Positions 8,183-16,296 of a stretch of DNA of 32,039 nt are shown piece after piece. The DNA is taken from the NCBI GenBank assembly GCA_031406385.1, contig JANOHI010000299.1:1-32039 (forward strand), written 5' to 3'. A program made the position numbers and the translations under genes. The stretch's first letter is position 1. Each line of letters begins with the position of its first letter. This DNA is from JANLQX01 sp031406385. GTDB lineage: Bacteria; Actinomycetota; Acidimicrobiia; Acidimicrobiales; JANYDT01. The notes beneath the pieces are model-generated. The model saw only the letters and a list, made by a program, of their open reading frames with translations, was not told the DNA's origin and made no database searches.

Positions 8183-9109
8183 TCAACGTCGGCAGGCGAT
8201 CACCAGGTCCTGGTGATCGTTCACGCCCTTTCCCACGACAGCGACGATCTCGAGTGCCGATCCCCACCGCTGCCGAACTGCGTCCTCCGTGTGGAAGCTC
8301 GTCCGGTAGAAGTCGGGCAACCCGGCGGCTCCGCCGGCATGGGAATACACGAATCCCGACTCCGACGCTTCCCCCTCCGCTCCGTCCCACAGATCGAGGC
8401 CGTGCGTGGTGAGGAGAAGCACCGCTCCGGACTTGGTGATCCGCGCCAGTTCGGCGATCCACCGGAGTTCCATCTCCTCGGGCAGGTGCGTGAAAACCGA
8501 GACCGCGTAGACGAGCCCGAAGGCACCATCTGGGACCCGGGTGGGCGGATCGTGCGGATTGGTGGCGAACACCGACCGCCGGCCTCCGTGTCCCGCGAGG
8601 TGGGCCCCGCACCACGCGACGGTCTCCGGGTCGATATCGGAGCCGGTCACCGCGCCGCCCCCGAGCGCCGCCCAGTAACGGGCTACCCGCCCGCAGCCCA
8701 CGCCGAAGTCGAGCGTCGGTTCACGAACCGAGCCGAGCAGGCCGTGGGCGTGAAGAGCGACGAGCAGGTCCATGGTGATCCGACGGCCGAGCCAGGCGAA
8801 GTTGGCTAGGTCGCGGTCCCCGTGCACACGCTCGCGGAGGTCATCGGGAGGCCACTCCCCCGCTTCGCCCGCGTGGATCCACGCAGCGATGGCCGCGTCG
8901 AGTCCGGCTGGCGCTCCGGGGCGCCCTTCCCCGAAACCGTGGAGCAGGAAGTGCTGGAGTCCGCTGAGCGGACTTCCCGATCCGACTGCCGCGGCGACGT
9001 CGGGGTTCGCCCGTAGATAGGTCGCTTCGTCGAAGCGCTCGAGGAGGTCGATCACAGATGTCGGTCCATGGTTCTCACTCGTCATCGACGGAGAAGCTGT
9101 CGAGGGCAT
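8183..9109 (-). CDS. Class I SAM-dependent methyltransferase with N-terminal 'YLRANPDV' module
   Basis: Probably methylates a sugar or glycan intermediate in the cytosol. Residues ~18-65 form a short module, FDEATYLRANPDVAAAV followed by GLQHFLLHGFGEGR, which I associate with polysaccharide-locus enzymes. The methyltransferase core follows: LDFGVGCGRVARYWAAL (SAM-binding motif I), VTGSDIDPETVAWC (motif II acid), FGLVYAVSVFTHLPEE (motif IV region) and GAVLLLTTHG. It is the last gene of the leftward operon and ends in an 11-bp gap from the convergent beta-propeller gene. The start at 9109 is preceded by a GAGG-like site and overlaps the upstream gene by 35 nt; an alternative ATG at 9085 would overlap by 11 nt. 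The substrate is unknown. Confidence 0.85.
   Translation of the reverse strand: MPSTASPSMTSENHGPTSVIDLLERFDEATYLRANPDVAAAVGSGSPLSGLQHFLLHGFGEGRPGAPAGLDAAIAAWIHAGEAGEWPPDDLRERVHGDRDLANFAWLGRRITMDLLVALHAHGLLGSVREPTLDFGVGCGRVARYWAALGGGAVTGSDIDPETVAWCGAHLAGHGGRRSVFATNPHDPPTRVPDGAFGLVYAVSVFTHLPEEMELRWIAELARITKSGAVLLLTTHGLDLWDGAEGEASESGFVYSHAGGAAGLPDFYRTSFHTEDAVRQRWGSALEIVAVVGKGVNDHQDLVIACRR
8197..8219. terminator. Perfect 10-bp hairpin between convergent genes
   Basis: CGATCACCAG (8197-8206) pairs with CTGGTGATCG (8210-8219) around a 3-nt loop. It lies inside the last codons of the methyltransferase, just past the end of the convergent beta-propeller gene, a good position for a two-way terminator. 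There is no T-tract. Confidence 0.5.
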
Positions 9110-9767
9110 TCCACGCCGCCTCGAAGGCGGGATCGCCGACCGGAAGGCCCCATGCCCATGAGACGATCTCGCCGCCGGTCACGAACCTCAACGGTTCCGG
9201 GTCGACGAGCAGCGACGACCTTGCGGCCACGAAGACTTCGAACGCCGCGTTGCGGTTCGCTTCGAGCTCGTAGAACGACCCGTGGCTCCGGTCGCCGGTC
9301 CACTCCAGAAGTGATGACAGCGACCGCATCGTCGAAAGCGAAACCGAAGAATCGACGAGCGCGGCGAGATCGTCCACGCACGATGCGACGGGGAGGCTCG
9401 AGATGTCGGGGATCGATGCCGTCCAGACGGCAAGCGCCGCTATGCCCGGCTGCCCATTCGTCGAAAGCGAGTCATGGAGTTCCGGACGCGAGGCCCAGAT
9501 CCGGCCGAGGATGTGAGCCGCCCGGTTCCCTCCTCGAACTTCTCCCGGTGGCGCCGGTAGGCGTCGATCGACGATGGCGACAGCATCATCACAATCCCGC
9601 CACCGAGGTGAGGGGTCGGCTATCACCGACCGAAGGCCGGCGATAGCCGCGACCGCGAACACCACGAGCGCGAAGACGACATCAAGAGACAAATCCTCGC
9701 GTCGAAACGGTCGAGCGGAGAGCATGGACCGGACCCGGCGACGCCAGCTGACAAAGCGCTCCCTCAC
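9075..9767 (-). CDS. Uncharacterised 230-residue protein with one N-terminal membrane segment
   Basis: I do not recognise this protein. The basic N-terminus (VRERFVSWRRRVRSM) is followed by one hydrophobic segment, DVVFALVVFAVAAIAGL (about 30-46). The remaining ~180 residues should be extracytoplasmic by the positive-inside rule. They are acidic and helical, with a central DDLAALVDSSVSLSTMRSLSSLLEW. The GTG start at 9767 overlaps the stop of the upstream membrane protein as GTGA, so the two are translationally coupled. The frame is open further upstream, but that part is antisense-free only by running through the neighbouring gene and lacks protein-like sequence. It may be an accessory factor for the membrane protein encoded just before it. 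Confidence 0.7.
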   Translation of the reverse strand: MRERFVSWRRRVRSMLSARPFRREDLSLDVVFALVVFAVAAIAGLRSVIADPSPRWRDCDDAVAIVDRRLPAPPGEVRGGNRAAHILGRIWASRPELHDSLSTNGQPGIAALAVWTASIPDISSLPVASCVDDLAALVDSSVSLSTMRSLSSLLEWTGDRSHGSFYELEANRNAAFEVFVAARSSLLVDPEPLRFVTGGEIVSWAWGLPVGDPAFEAAWNALDSFSVDDE

Positions 9768-11419
9768 GGCGCATCCCGCATGAGCAGCACAGCCGACCCT
9801 CGGCGCGCAATCAAACGAACGCCGGGGCGCGCCACATAGGTTTCGACCCGTCTCGCGCCAACGACGATCACGTACTTCGTCGTCGAATCCACTGGCCAGT
9901 TCCTCCATGGCGACCCCGCCACCGCGCCGGGTTGCGCGTAGTAGTCGATCGGTGACCCGAGGGCCGCCCATCGCACGGAATACGGGGTGAGTCCGTCGCC
10001 GACGACGCCGACCTCTTCCGGTCTTGCAACGTCTTTGCGGTCACGGACCCAACGGGCGAGCGCGTACGCATCCGCTCTCATCGGAGGAACCGAGTTCATC
10101 GACAGCGACGGGTCAGAAGCCACGAGGAGGATTCCGCAGAGAGCCGTCGCCCCGATCACGAACGTCGACGATCGAAGCAGCGTCGAGAACGTGGCCGCCG
10201 CGCCGATCGCGGCAAGGCAGACGGCGAACGGCGCAACCATGAAGATGATCTTTCCGGCGGCGTAGTTGGACACGATGCCTTGAGAGGCGGCGGCTCGGAA
10301 CGCAATGTGCTGGATGACGGTCAGCGCGAAGCCGCCGAGGACCACGGTTCCTGCCGTGGCCCCGGTTCTCGTTCGACCACCGATCGCAGCCAGCGACCGA
10401 ACGATGCTGAACACACCGGCGCCGACGAGCGTCCCGAAGAGGATCCCTCCACCACGCGAAAGGGTCAGGGTCGTGATCGATCCCTCGTCGGTCGACATCG
10501 CGCGTGATGCCCCGAGGTAGGGGTACTGGACGAGAAGGGCGGGAATCCCGACCCCCAGAATGCCGGCGAGAGACCGGAGGTGTCTTCGATCTCGGGTCAG
10601 CAGGCCGAGTATGACCAGCACTCCCGGAACGAGAGGGGCCTGGAGGGGGTAGGCGGCGATCGACGCAGCTCCACTCAGGATGACCAGAACCGGCGGGGCC
10701 TGCGCCGCGATGGCGACACAGGCGGCGAGGCCGAAGGCCAAGGCGACCATTTGCCCGAAGAAGTAGTTCTCGGCCAACGAGCCGATGGTGAAGTGGCTGA
10801 CGAGGAATGCGCACGGGAACACGAGAAAGGCTGCGCAGTGTCCCTCCAGAGTGCCGAGCGATGCGGCGGTGTAGCGATCCGCCAGACGGGCGATGCCCAG
10901 CAGAACGATTCCGAGAGCAAGAAGACCGCACACACCAAGCGCGCGCATGGGTGAAACACCGAAGAAGCTGCAGATCAACGCAACAAGTCGGTGCGGAAGC
11001 AGGAAGTATTCCGAGAACTGGCGCAACTCCGGCTCGATCCTCGACGGCAGGCGTCCGTTTCGAGCGATCCAATCAACCATTGCTCCGTGGTGGGCAGCAT
11101 CAACGGACTTCGCCACGGGGAACAGGTTCGGCCAGCCCAGGACCCTCGGTCCGACGGCGACGCAGAATGCCGTGAGCCCCGTCACTGCCACGAGATGACC
11201 GATTCCGACGCCGAAGGTACCGATCTGGCGGCGCTTTGCGATGAGGACAACGAAGAGGGCTACCGCGGTGATCGTCACCACCGCCGTCGATGGAATCGAG
11301 CGCGGAAGGATCACGCCGATCAGCCCTGCTCCGGCGATCGGGGCGGTGAGAACGGCGATCAGCGACGCGCGTTCACCGCTTTTCGCCTTCGGATTACGGT
11401 GGCGTGCGAACTCGGGCAT
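9764..11419 (-). CDS. Large multi-pass membrane protein, possible GT-C-type glycosyltransferase
   Basis: The product is ~551 residues with about 11-13 hydrophobic segments spread over residues 15-460, followed by a ~90-residue soluble C-terminal domain containing YALARWVRDRKDV and KYVIVVGARRVETYV. The extracytoplasmic loop SVDAAHHGAMVDWIARNGRLP, near the N-terminus, resembles the first loop of GT-C glycosyltransferases, where acidic residues act on a lipid-linked sugar. Here an Asp-Ala-Ala-His-His cluster sits at that place, so the assignment is tentative. The start is uncertain: the ATG at 11419 follows GGAA by 7 nt, and the ATG at 11437 is an alternative. The frame continues upstream into the neighbouring gene, which I reject as start. 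It lies in a tight operon with a WecA-like enzyme, consistent with a role in glycan assembly. Confidence 0.7.
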   Translation of the reverse strand: MPEFARHRNPKAKSGERASLIAVLTAPIAGAGLIGVILPRSIPSTAVVTITAVALFVVLIAKRRQIGTFGVGIGHLVAVTGLTAFCVAVGPRVLGWPNLFPVAKSVDAAHHGAMVDWIARNGRLPSRIEPELRQFSEYFLLPHRLVALICSFFGVSPMRALGVCGLLALGIVLLGIARLADRYTAASLGTLEGHCAAFLVFPCAFLVSHFTIGSLAENYFFGQMVALAFGLAACVAIAAQAPPVLVILSGAASIAAYPLQAPLVPGVLVILGLLTRDRRHLRSLAGILGVGIPALLVQYPYLGASRAMSTDEGSITTLTLSRGGGILFGTLVGAGVFSIVRSLAAIGGRTRTGATAGTVVLGGFALTVIQHIAFRAAASQGIVSNYAAGKIIFMVAPFAVCLAAIGAAATFSTLLRSSTFVIGATALCGILLVASDPSLSMNSVPPMRADAYALARWVRDRKDVARPEEVGVVGDGLTPYSVRWAALGSPIDYYAQPGAVAGSPWRNWPVDSTTKYVIVVGARRVETYVARPGVRLIARRGSAVLLMRDAP

Positions 11420-11483
11420 CTCAAGGTTCCAGACCATGCGGAATCGGCATCGCCATGGTCGACGCCTGAACTTCTCGGCGTTC

Positions 11484-12524
11484 CTACCCGGCGCTTCGCA
11501 ACGAACCCGCCGAGTAGACGTCCATCCGAAGCAGCGGCCGAAGAAGTCCGAACAACGCTGCCGCGCCGACCACCACGCCGAACCACGCCGGCACGACGCT
11601 TCGGACGACCAAAACACCAAGAAGTGCGCAAAGAGCCGCCGCGCCACCGAGCAGCGACGCCACCCAACGAACACTAAAACCACGCGAAACCAGCCGATGC
11701 GAGGTGTGGTCCTTGCCTCCCTGCATGATCGAAAGACCGTGAGCGCGTCGTGAAATCGTTACCAGTGTCGTGTCGAAGAGCGGCACGGCCAACATCAATC
11801 CCACGCCTACCACGGACTGCACGTGGGTCGTTGAGACAGAACGGACCTTCAGCGCAACGACGGCAAGCAAAAACCCCAGACACAGTGATCCGGCGTCACC
11901 CATGAAGATCGTGGCCGGATGCCAGTTATAGCGAAGGAAACCGATACAGGCTCCGGCTAGGCCCGCCGCCAATCCGGCAACCAGAACTTGCTTCTCGAGG
12001 ACGGCGGCAATGCCGAGAGCCGTCGCAGTTGCCGTGGCGATGAGGCCAGCGCAGCCGTCCATGTTGTCCAGGAGATTAAAGGAGTTCGTGATCACCACGA
12101 TGACCACAACGCTTGCCACGACGCCGATTGGCCCCCAGAGCTCGATCCGAGCTCCGGCGGAGACCGCAAGGCTCGCCGCGACGACTTCGACAGCAAGTCT
12201 CGGAAGCGGGTCGAGCGAGCGAAGGTCGTCCACCAACCCGGTCACAGCGACCATCAGTGCGGCAATCAGAATCCGGCCGAGGTCAGCGGTGGCCCCGCTG
12301 AGCAAGGATGGAACTCCCAAAGCGGCGATACCAATGGCGACACCACCGAAGTACGGTGTCGCTCGCCGGTGGGCCTTGCCGTCGGCTGGCCGATCGATCG
12401 CATCGACCCGATGGGCAAGATGGCGAACTGCGGGGACGAGGACGAACGAGATCAGCAGGCTGGCCGCGAATACGGCGAACGCAATGAGTTCAACTCGACC
12501 TTCGTTGACGAACTCACGAATCAC
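11484..12524 (-). CDS. MraY/WecA-family phosphosugar-1-phosphate transferase
   Basis: Integral membrane enzyme of glycosyltransferase family 4 (PNPT superfamily). It transfers a sugar-1-phosphate (often GlcNAc-1-P) from a UDP-sugar to undecaprenyl or decaprenyl phosphate, the first step of lipid-linked glycan synthesis. The 346-residue product has about 10-11 membrane segments and the family motifs in order: DRPADGKAHRRATPYFGG (about 44-61), the Mg-binding LVDDLRSLDP (Asp99/Asp100), NSFNLLDNMDGCAGL (about 147-161), IFMGDAGS, and the cytoplasmic GGKDHTSHRL near the C-terminus. The GTG start at 12524 overlaps the stop of the upstream epimerase as GTGA. Housekeeping MraY is normally in the division cluster, and WecA-like paralogues in this context initiate polysaccharide or arabinogalactan linkers. 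Specificity is not readable here. Confidence 0.92.
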   Translation of the reverse strand: MIREFVNEGRVELIAFAVFAASLLISFVLVPAVRHLAHRVDAIDRPADGKAHRRATPYFGGVAIGIAALGVPSLLSGATADLGRILIAALMVAVTGLVDDLRSLDPLPRLAVEVVAASLAVSAGARIELWGPIGVVASVVVIVVITNSFNLLDNMDGCAGLIATATATALGIAAVLEKQVLVAGLAAGLAGACIGFLRYNWHPATIFMGDAGSLCLGFLLAVVALKVRSVSTTHVQSVVGVGLMLAVPLFDTTLVTISRRAHGLSIMQGGKDHTSHRLVSRGFSVRWVASLLGGAAALCALLGVLVVRSVVPAWFGVVVGAAALFGLLRPLLRMDVYSAGSLRSAG

Positions 12525-13531
12525 GAGGGATTCACGGAACTCGGGGCCGGCAACCCCAGAGCCTCGATTCTTGCCTCGGCGATGACCTCGTCGAGGATCG
12601 TATCGAGCCCGCGAGTGGGAGCCCATCCAGTCGCCGAGCGAAGCTTCGTCGTGTCGGGCACGCGACGCTGCATGTCTTCGAACGACCTCCCACGAAAAGC
12701 CTCTTCGTAGCTCACGAGACGTACGCTGGATTTGCTGTTCGTCCGATGAATGATTCGTTCGGCGAGTTCAAGCATCGAGATCTCCTCCTCGCCCCCGATG
12801 TTGAACGCCTGGCCCTCGAGAGCCGACTCATCGACGAGACGACGAACGGCATCGACGACATCGCTCACGTGGCAGAAACACCTCGTTTGCGTTCCATCGC
12901 CGTAGACGGTGATGTCCTCACCGGAAAGCGCTTGGCGGACAAGTCGTGGGATCACCATGCCGTAGGCGGCGGACTGACGAGGTCCCACGGTGTTGAAGAA
13001 TCGCCCGATCACCATCGGAAGACCGCGTTCTTGGTGATACAGGAAGGCAAGGATCTCGTCGACCGCCTTTGAGGTCGAATACGACCACCGCAGAATCGAA
13101 GGCGGCCCGAGCACGCGGTCGGAGGTTTCCGAAAGCGCTTCGGCGCCGTTCTTCCCGTAGATCTCCGACGTTGACGCTACGAACACCTTGGTTCGGTATC
13201 GATGCGCCGAGTCGAGGATGATCTCGCTTCCTCGGACGTTCGTCTGAAACGAACGGAGCGGTTCGTCGACGATCAGCCTCACTCCGACAGCAGCAGCGAG
13301 ATGGATGACGAGATCGCACGAATGCACCAGCTCGTCGACTAGCACCTCGTCGAGAATCGACCCCTGCACGAATCGGAAGGTCTCTGAATGGCCGGCGTGG
13401 TCGAGGTTGCGGAGCGAACCGGTGGAAAGGTTGTCGAGCACCGTGACTCGCTCCCCGGATCGCAGGAGGCTGTCGGTGAGATGCGACCCAATAAAGCCGG
13501 CGCCTCCGGTAATCAGAAAATGCCGTGCCAC
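12521..13531 (-). CDS. NAD-dependent epimerase/dehydratase (extended SDR)
   Basis: Nucleotide-sugar modifying enzyme, 336 residues. ARHFLITGGAGFIGSHLTDSLL opens the Rossmann domain, followed by LDNLSTGSLRNLDH and HLAAAVGVRLIVDEP. The catalytic residues are in VASTSEIYG (Ser) and YSTSKAVDE (Tyr and Lys). RFFNTVGPRQSAAYGMVIPRLV and YGDGTQTRCFCHVSDVVDAV complete the pattern. It most resembles UDP-glucuronate decarboxylase / UDP-glucose 4-epimerase type enzymes, but the exact reaction cannot be fixed. In the strongly conserved 'TR.F.hV.D' segment a Cys (TRCFCHV) occurs where Asp or Ser is more usual. The GTG start at 13531 is preceded by GAAAGGGG at 5 nt. A longer frame up to 13672 has no homology before VARHFLITGG. 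It is the first gene of the leftward five-gene operon. Confidence 0.88.
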   Translation of the reverse strand: MARHFLITGGAGFIGSHLTDSLLRSGERVTVLDNLSTGSLRNLDHAGHSETFRFVQGSILDEVLVDELVHSCDLVIHLAAAVGVRLIVDEPLRSFQTNVRGSEIILDSAHRYRTKVFVASTSEIYGKNGAEALSETSDRVLGPPSILRWSYSTSKAVDEILAFLYHQERGLPMVIGRFFNTVGPRQSAAYGMVIPRLVRQALSGEDITVYGDGTQTRCFCHVSDVVDAVRRLVDESALEGQAFNIGGEEEISMLELAERIIHRTNSKSSVRLVSYEEAFRGRSFEDMQRRVPDTTKLRSATGWAPTRGLDTILDEVIAEARIEALGLPAPSSVNPS

Positions 13532-13536
13532 ACGGG

Positions 13537-13544
13537 CCCCTTTC
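13537..13544 (-). promoter_or_regulatory. Ribosome binding site of the first gene of the leftward operon
   Basis: GAAAGGGG on the minus strand ends 5 nt before the GTG at 13531 and fixes that start against the longer open frame. Confidence 0.65.
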
Positions 13545-13553
13545 GTCGAGTCG

Positions 13554-13578
13554 ATACTACCGGCCCGGTACCACCGGG
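13554..13578 (-). promoter_or_regulatory. Candidate -10 box and adjacent palindrome for the leftward operon
   Basis: On the minus strand TAGTAT (13554-13559) is a good -10 hexamer about 22 nt upstream of the GTG. Next to it CCCGGT (13564-13569) and ACCGGG (13573-13578) form a perfect 6-bp inverted repeat with a 3-nt centre. This could be an operator covering the -10/-35 spacer. No good -35 is seen. Confidence 0.35.
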
Positions 13579-13657
13579 AGGTGCCACGCAACCGCAGTTC
13601 CAGCCTCGGTCGCCCGACCTTCGAACAACGAGGCCCGGGCTGGCGAGCATCCTTCGC

Positions 13658-13663
13658 TAGCTT
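13658..13663 (+). promoter_or_regulatory. Candidate -10 box for the GT4 gene
   Basis: TAGCTT ends 8 nt before the ATG at 13672, and no Shine-Dalgarno sequence is visible. This suggests a leaderless or almost leaderless transcript, divergent from the leftward operon. Confidence 0.3.
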
Positions 13664-13671
13664 CATAGCCA

Positions 13672-14823
13672 ATGAGTGCCCGACCGCAAGCGACGTCGAG
13701 CGAATTGGACGGCGCGAATGTTCGCCACTTCGTTGTCGGGTTGGGCCGTGGCGGGGCAGAGCGAACGCTCATCAACCTTCTGCGGTCCCTGTCCCCGGAG
13801 GAGAGGACGCACCATTCCGTTCATGTTGTGCATGGGGGTCCGCTGAGTGCCGAACTAGAACAGCTCGGCGTGGATCTCACGGAGATTCGGTCTCCAAGCG
13901 CAGCGTTCGCTGTCGCACGAGCTGTTTTCCGGAACCGATCACTGTGCCAAGGATGGATGGTCCACGGAAACCTCTTGGCTACGTTCTTCTCACCTTTCTC
14001 CCGTAGACGGGCGCTTTGGACCGTGCACGCAACGGAATTCCGCTACCCAATCGCCAGTCGTCCGACAGCGGTTCTTTCGCGGCTGTCGGGCGTCGTGGCC
14101 CGCCTCACCCACCCGAATGTCGTGAGCTGTTCCTACGCCGCGGTGGAGTTTCACCAGCGAGTCCTCCATTACCCACGCGATCGATTCCGAACCATTCCCG
14201 CAGGATTCGGCGAACAACGGTTCGCATTCTCGTCGGCATCGCGCAACGCGGTCCGTCGTGAGTTGGGCGTCGATGACGCCGAAATCGTCTTCGGTTCGTT
14301 CGGGCGGATGAGCGAGCAGAAGGACTTCCCGAATGTTCTCTCGGCTTTCGCGCTTGCGTCGCGAGTGTTGCCAGGAACACTGCTTGTCCTCGCCGGGCGG
14401 GGACTCGTCGACGGGGATCCCGACGTCGAAGAAATGATCCGGCGAAGCGGAGCAAACCGACAAACGATTGCCCTTGTTGGCGAACGTCCCGACCTCGACC
14501 GCTGGTACAGCGCACTCGATGTGTTCGTGCTCGGATCGGGCGCTGGAGAATCGTTCCCTATGGTCATTGGTGAGGCGATGTCGGCTGGGACGATTCCTGT
14601 GGTGACCGATGTTGGCGACTCCGCTCTGATGGTTGAGGCCGTGGGTTTCTGCGTTCCGCCCCGTAATCCTCACGCCCTCGCCGACGCAATGGTGTCGGCT
14701 GCAACAAAAGTGCGCGATTTCGAGGACCGCCGCTTCGACGCTGCTCGACAACGAGTCCATACGCGGTACTCATCAGGAGCGATACTCGCCAGTTGGCGCG
14801 CGTTCTACGCCTCTCTCCTCTGA
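13672..14823 (+). CDS. Glycosyltransferase family 4
   Basis: Cytosolic or membrane-associated retaining glycosyltransferase with a GT-B fold, 383 residues. The N-terminal domain carries the acceptor-side loop VVGLGRGGAERTLINLLRSL (about 20-39), the 'GGaE' motif common to GT4 enzymes. The C-terminal nucleotide-sugar domain includes FGSFGRMSEQKDFPNVLSAF, LLVLAGRG, and IALVGERPDLDRWYSALDVFVLGSGAGESFPMVIGEAMSAGTIPVVTDVGD, in which the E-x7-E signature spans GESFPMVIGE. It shares a divergent promoter region with the leftward operon and converges on the flippase-like gene with a single base between the two stops. Substrate and linkage cannot be assigned. Confidence 0.9.
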   Translation: MSARPQATSSELDGANVRHFVVGLGRGGAERTLINLLRSLSPEERTHHSVHVVHGGPLSAELEQLGVDLTEIRSPSAAFAVARAVFRNRSLCQGWMVHGNLLATFFSPFSRRRALWTVHATEFRYPIASRPTAVLSRLSGVVARLTHPNVVSCSYAAVEFHQRVLHYPRDRFRTIPAGFGEQRFAFSSASRNAVRRELGVDDAEIVFGSFGRMSEQKDFPNVLSAFALASRVLPGTLLVLAGRGLVDGDPDVEEMIRRSGANRQTIALVGERPDLDRWYSALDVFVLGSGAGESFPMVIGEAMSAGTIPVVTDVGDSALMVEAVGFCVPPRNPHALADAMVSAATKVRDFEDRRFDAARQRVHTRYSSGAILASWRAFYASLL

Positions 14824-14824
14824 G

Positions 14825-16090
14825 TCAACTCCTGATCATCTCGAGCGTCAGAACGCCGACAACGCCCAGAACCAAAGCGACCATCCCGAAGACGAACTCG
14901 CGGATGACGATGCGATCAGCGCCTCCCGAGCCTTCCAGGCGCTTCGACCGATCAGCCACGTACGAGAACCCGAAGACTCCTGCCACCCCCAGTGTCGCCA
15001 ACGCTGCCCCTCTTGCCCCTATCCAGGCGCACAAAGCGACGCTGAGCCCAAGATTCGTGAAGGCTTCTGCGACTGGTCGCGCCCGGAGATGACGTGCTTC
15101 CTGCGTGCCGCGAGCAACAGCAGCGAAGGGCGCCCAGAGTGCACGAGAGGAAACTCCGAGCACGGCGATCGCAGCCGTCGTTACGCGTTCGGGATCAGAG
15201 CGCCACAGCATCCCAACAACCAGGAGCGTCCCGCCGGCCAGGAGAGCCATCGCGTGACGAGATCGGACCATCCACAGTCGTACCAGTTGGAGCGCGTCGG
15301 ACGGCGTTGCCGCTACTCGTATGGTGAGCGGGGCAGTTGCTGCGTTCGAAACACCAGCGACAAGAGCAGCAATCGACAGTCCGATCGAATAGGGCCCGAG
15401 CTGTGACGGATCAAAACGGCGAACCACGACGAGATCCAAACCTGAGGTAATCGCAGCCACCGCGCTCCAAGCCAGATAGGTCGTCATCGACGATTTTGTC
15501 GCCGGCAACAGTTCGTCTTGCTCGCCCGCGTTGTTCGTCAGCGGACGGCGAGTGAGAAAGACCGGTGCGAAGGCCAGAACCATCGTCGCAACGACAACAC
15601 GGACTCCAATGCTGCCCGGAAGGAGCACGACAACGGCGAGCCCCCCGAACCTTGCCGCTGCGGTGACAACTCCGACTTGTAACGTCCGGTTCGATGCGAT
15701 TGCGCGGGCCGTGATCGGAACTGAAAGCGCGAGAAGACCGAAGAGCATCGCAAGAGCGACGGAGATCAGCACAGCAGACTGCACGTGGGCAGCCTGAGCA
15801 AGTGCGGGAAATGCAATCACCACTGCGACAAAGGTCGCCAAGCCCAGTCGGCGCGCCGAGATCTTGCAGAAGCGAAGAAAGTCAACACTCTGAAGGGGAC
15901 GGACAAACCCTGGAAACAGTGACGCTTCGACAGCCACGTGAAACGAAGTCACGATCATCACCACGGTGATCCAGACCGACCAGACACCCTCCGCAGACTC
16001 ATCCAAGAGCAGCGGCCCCAGGGCGAGAAGCGCAGCCGCACTGCCACCTCGCAACGCGAACCCGAAAGTGGCCCGAAGGTTCTTGCCCAT
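14825..16090 (-). CDS. Polysaccharide flippase-like membrane protein (MOP/Wzx-type)
   Basis: The product is 421 residues with about 12 hydrophobic segments, starting MGKNLRATFGFALRGGSAAALLALGP, a typical beginning of Wzx-like O-unit flippases. Other features are paired helices throughout, SGLDLVVVRRFDPSQLGPYSIGLSIAALVAGVSNAAT (the characteristic 'D..ml....g...vG.Y..a' segment near the start of the second half) and a basic stretch, RPVAEAFTNLGLSVALCAWIGARGAALATLG. Such proteins move undecaprenyl-linked repeat units across the membrane. The ATG at 16090 is chosen because similarity starts there; a GTG at 16186 in frame gives a non-membrane, low-complexity extension. No strong ribosome site is seen. 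The gene is divergent from the FkbM methyltransferase. Confidence 0.8.
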   Translation of the reverse strand: MGKNLRATFGFALRGGSAAALLALGPLLLDESAEGVWSVWITVVMIVTSFHVAVEASLFPGFVRPLQSVDFLRFCKISARRLGLATFVAVVIAFPALAQAAHVQSAVLISVALAMLFGLLALSVPITARAIASNRTLQVGVVTAAARFGGLAVVVLLPGSIGVRVVVATMVLAFAPVFLTRRPLTNNAGEQDELLPATKSSMTTYLAWSAVAAITSGLDLVVVRRFDPSQLGPYSIGLSIAALVAGVSNAATAPLTIRVAATPSDALQLVRLWMVRSRHAMALLAGGTLLVVGMLWRSDPERVTTAAIAVLGVSSRALWAPFAAVARGTQEARHLRARPVAEAFTNLGLSVALCAWIGARGAALATLGVAGVFGFSYVADRSKRLEGSGGADRIVIREFVFGMVALVLGVVGVLTLEMIRS

Positions 16091-16225
16091 GTCAGTGGAT
16101 GGACTGTAGTGGGACCCATCAACGAGGTCGACTCCGACAAAGATGAAACCGTCTTGCGGGGAGGGGGCGGTAGAGTCGTGTCGCACCGTGGCGGTAGGAC
16201 GGATTCATCGTTGGGTGCGATAAAC

Positions 16226-16233
16226 AGGAGGAG
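16226..16233 (+). promoter_or_regulatory. Strong ribosome binding site pointing at an ATT codon
   Basis: AGGAGGAG is the best Shine-Dalgarno match I found in the window. Six bases later lies ATT at 16240, in frame with the FkbM methyltransferase. No ATG, GTG or TTG occurs at a usable distance in any frame. Confidence 0.6.
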
Positions 16234-16296
16234 AACGCGATTTCCCGTACTCACGAAACTGATGCCGTCGTCGAGCGGCTCAAGCATCGGGTTCGC

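Noticed and set aside
14800..14856. 7-bp inverted repeat GCGTTCT/AGAACGC flanking the two convergent stops
   Set aside because: The loop of about 43 nt is too long for a convincing terminator and the match may be chance.
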